Position numbers and translations under genes: made by a program | The notes under the pieces: model-generated | Told to the model about the DNA's origin: nothing | Database searches by the model: none | The model's input: only the letters and a program-made list of their open reading frames with translations | In this document: positions 63,205 through 64,000 of the stretch, in pieces | Layout of the letters: the number at the start of each line of letters is the position of its first letter | How positions within the stretch are numbered: the first letter of the stretch is position 1 | NCBI RefSeq assembly: GCF_026162425.1 | Contig: NZ_JAOBQJ010000002.1 | Span: 558,001-622,000, forward strand | From: Flexivirga meconopsidis | GTDB lineage: Bacteria; Actinomycetota; Actinomycetes; Actinomycetales; Dermatophilaceae | Direction of reading: 5' to 3' | DNA length: 64,000 bases

Positions 63205-64000
63205 CTATCGCGGGCCGGACCAGCCCGGTGCCCGTGCCGCGGCCGCGAGCTGGACGGCAAGGTGTTCGTGGTCGGTCGCGACCAGCCCGCAGGTGACGCG
63301 CAGGTGCGGCTCGGGGCTTGCCGCCGCGCTGAACGGGCGGCCCGCGGCAGCACCGATGCCCCGGCTGGCCAGCAGCACGAGCGCCGCCGCCTCGTCGACG
63401 ACGGGCAGCCAGAGGTTCAAGCCTTCACCGTCTGGAAGGTCGATGCCTTCGGCGGCCAGTCCGTCGGCCAACAGCCTTCTGCGCTGGGCGTATTCGACCC
63501 GGGCGTCGGCCACGGCCCGCACCCCTGCCGGATCCCGGAGCAGCTCAAGCAGCACCTGCTGCAGCAGCCGAGAGGTCCACCCCTGACCCAGCAGACGTCG
63601 CTCCACGAGCGGGTCGATCAGGCTGGCTGGACCGCCGACCGCAGCGATGCGCAGGTCCGGACCGTGCGACTTGGAGAAGCTGCGGATGTGCACCGTGCGC
63701 GCCGGCAGTCGTCGCGCCAGACTGACCGGGCCATGGTCGGACAGGTCGCCGGCCGAGTCGTCCTCGATCACCAGACAGTCGTGGTCGGCGAGCGCGCGAC
63801 AGAGCTCCCCTACCCGGGCAGGGGTGAGCGTCGCACCGGTCGGGTTGTGCCCGCGCGGTTGGAGTACGACGAGCCGCACCCGGCCGCTCAACGCCTCCGC
63901 GAGCGCGTCCGATCGCATGCCGTGCCGGTCGACGGCGACCGGCACCGCGACCGCTCCGGCGGCCTCCAGCCGGTCCAGGATCTGGGGGAAGGTCGGGTCC
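63205..64000 (-). CDS. MocR/GntR-type aminotransferase-like protein (5' end outside window)
   Basis: The visible 265 residues are the large domain of a fold-type I aminotransferase. They include LQPRGHNPTGATLTPAR, VIEDDSAGDLSDHGP and the PLP-lysine motif HIRSFSKSHGPDLRIA. The frame is open to the window edge, so the N-terminus is missing. The wording of these motifs fits MocR/PdxR proteins, which carry a GntR helix-turn-helix ahead of this domain, but that part cannot be seen. It converges on the pyrimidine operon and could be its regulator. Confidence 0.82.
   Translation of the reverse strand, partial: DPTFPQILDRLEAAGAVAVPVAVDRHGMRSDALAEALSGRVRLVVLQPRGHNPTGATLTPARVGELCRALADHDCLVIEDDSAGDLSDHGPVSLARRLPARTVHIRSFSKSHGPDLRIAAVGGPASLIDPLVERRLLGQGWTSRLLQQVLLELLRDPAGVRAVADARVEYAQRRRLLADGLAAEGIDLPDGEGLNLWLPVVDEAAALVLLASRGIGAAAGRPFSAAASPEPHLRVTCGLVATDHEHLAVQLAAAARAPGWSGPR

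Overview
The window is chromosomal DNA of a very GC-rich actinobacterium. Codon third positions are almost all G or C, GTG and TTG starts are common, and stop/start overlaps (ATGA, GTGA, TGATG) are frequent. The gene set is core-genome actinobacterial: rpf, dapA-rnj, thyA-dfrA, pnp/rpsO, mreBCD-mrdA, folC-DUF4233, ndk, uppP, and ileS under a T-box. A micrococcalean (Dermacoccaceae/Intrasporangiaceae-like) origin is an inference from gene content. I see no rRNA, tRNA, insertion sequence, prophage or CRISPR array.

Layout. 1-946: a doubtful gene remnant, an eight-unit 51/52-bp tandem array, and a SAM-IV riboswitch that leads a class-V aminotransferase/cysteine-desulfurase-like gene. 2393-7841: a membrane-anchored EEP-fold hydrolase, an rpf gene behind a CRP-like site and a c-di-AMP riboswitch, dapA-rnj, and a NUDIX gene. 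7917-11104: a simple-sugar ABC operon with a perfect CRP-type box and a long inverted repeat upstream. 11212-14676: thyA, a DHFR-NUDIX fusion and a DUF222/HNH gene. 14805-17313: a GH13 enzyme with collagen-like inserts and a PaaE-like reductase lacking its ferredoxin domain. 17372-22868: a compact seven-gene unit, GNAT-azlC-azlD-tyrosine phosphatase-lutABC. 22887-24099: two intergenic arrays with a strict 19-20-bp period on either side of a glutamine-amidotransferase gene. 24093-34687: DedA, dapB, a DHA2 efflux pump, CtaG-like, HD hydrolase, lipoprotein, PhoD-like phosphodiesterase, THUMP-type methyltransferase and an amine-oxidase-like flavoprotein. 34795-42870: pnp, rpsO, mrdA-mreD-mreC-mreB and a MarR regulator. 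43016-51769: a secreted terpenoid-cyclase-fold protein, ndk, uppP, two small membrane proteins, folC, GNAT and ileS. 52224-54280: two secreted LGFP-repeat cell-wall proteins. 54312-58165: a GAF regulator divergent from a flavin monooxygenase, and a DUF1851-like protein. 58309-64000: a reductive-pyrimidine/hydantoin catabolic operon (amidase, NCS1 transporter, dihydropyrimidinase, F420-type LLM oxidoreductase) facing a truncated MocR-type gene.

Regulation is visible in unusual density: SAM-IV, c-di-AMP and T-box leaders, three CRP/GlxR-like boxes, one palindromic operator and four strong intrinsic hairpins. The two most notable unexplained signals are a dispersed heptamer, GTATGNC, present about a hundred times on both strands in coding and non-coding DNA, and the pair of 19.6-bp-period arrays, which use different core words but share one head-to-head architecture.
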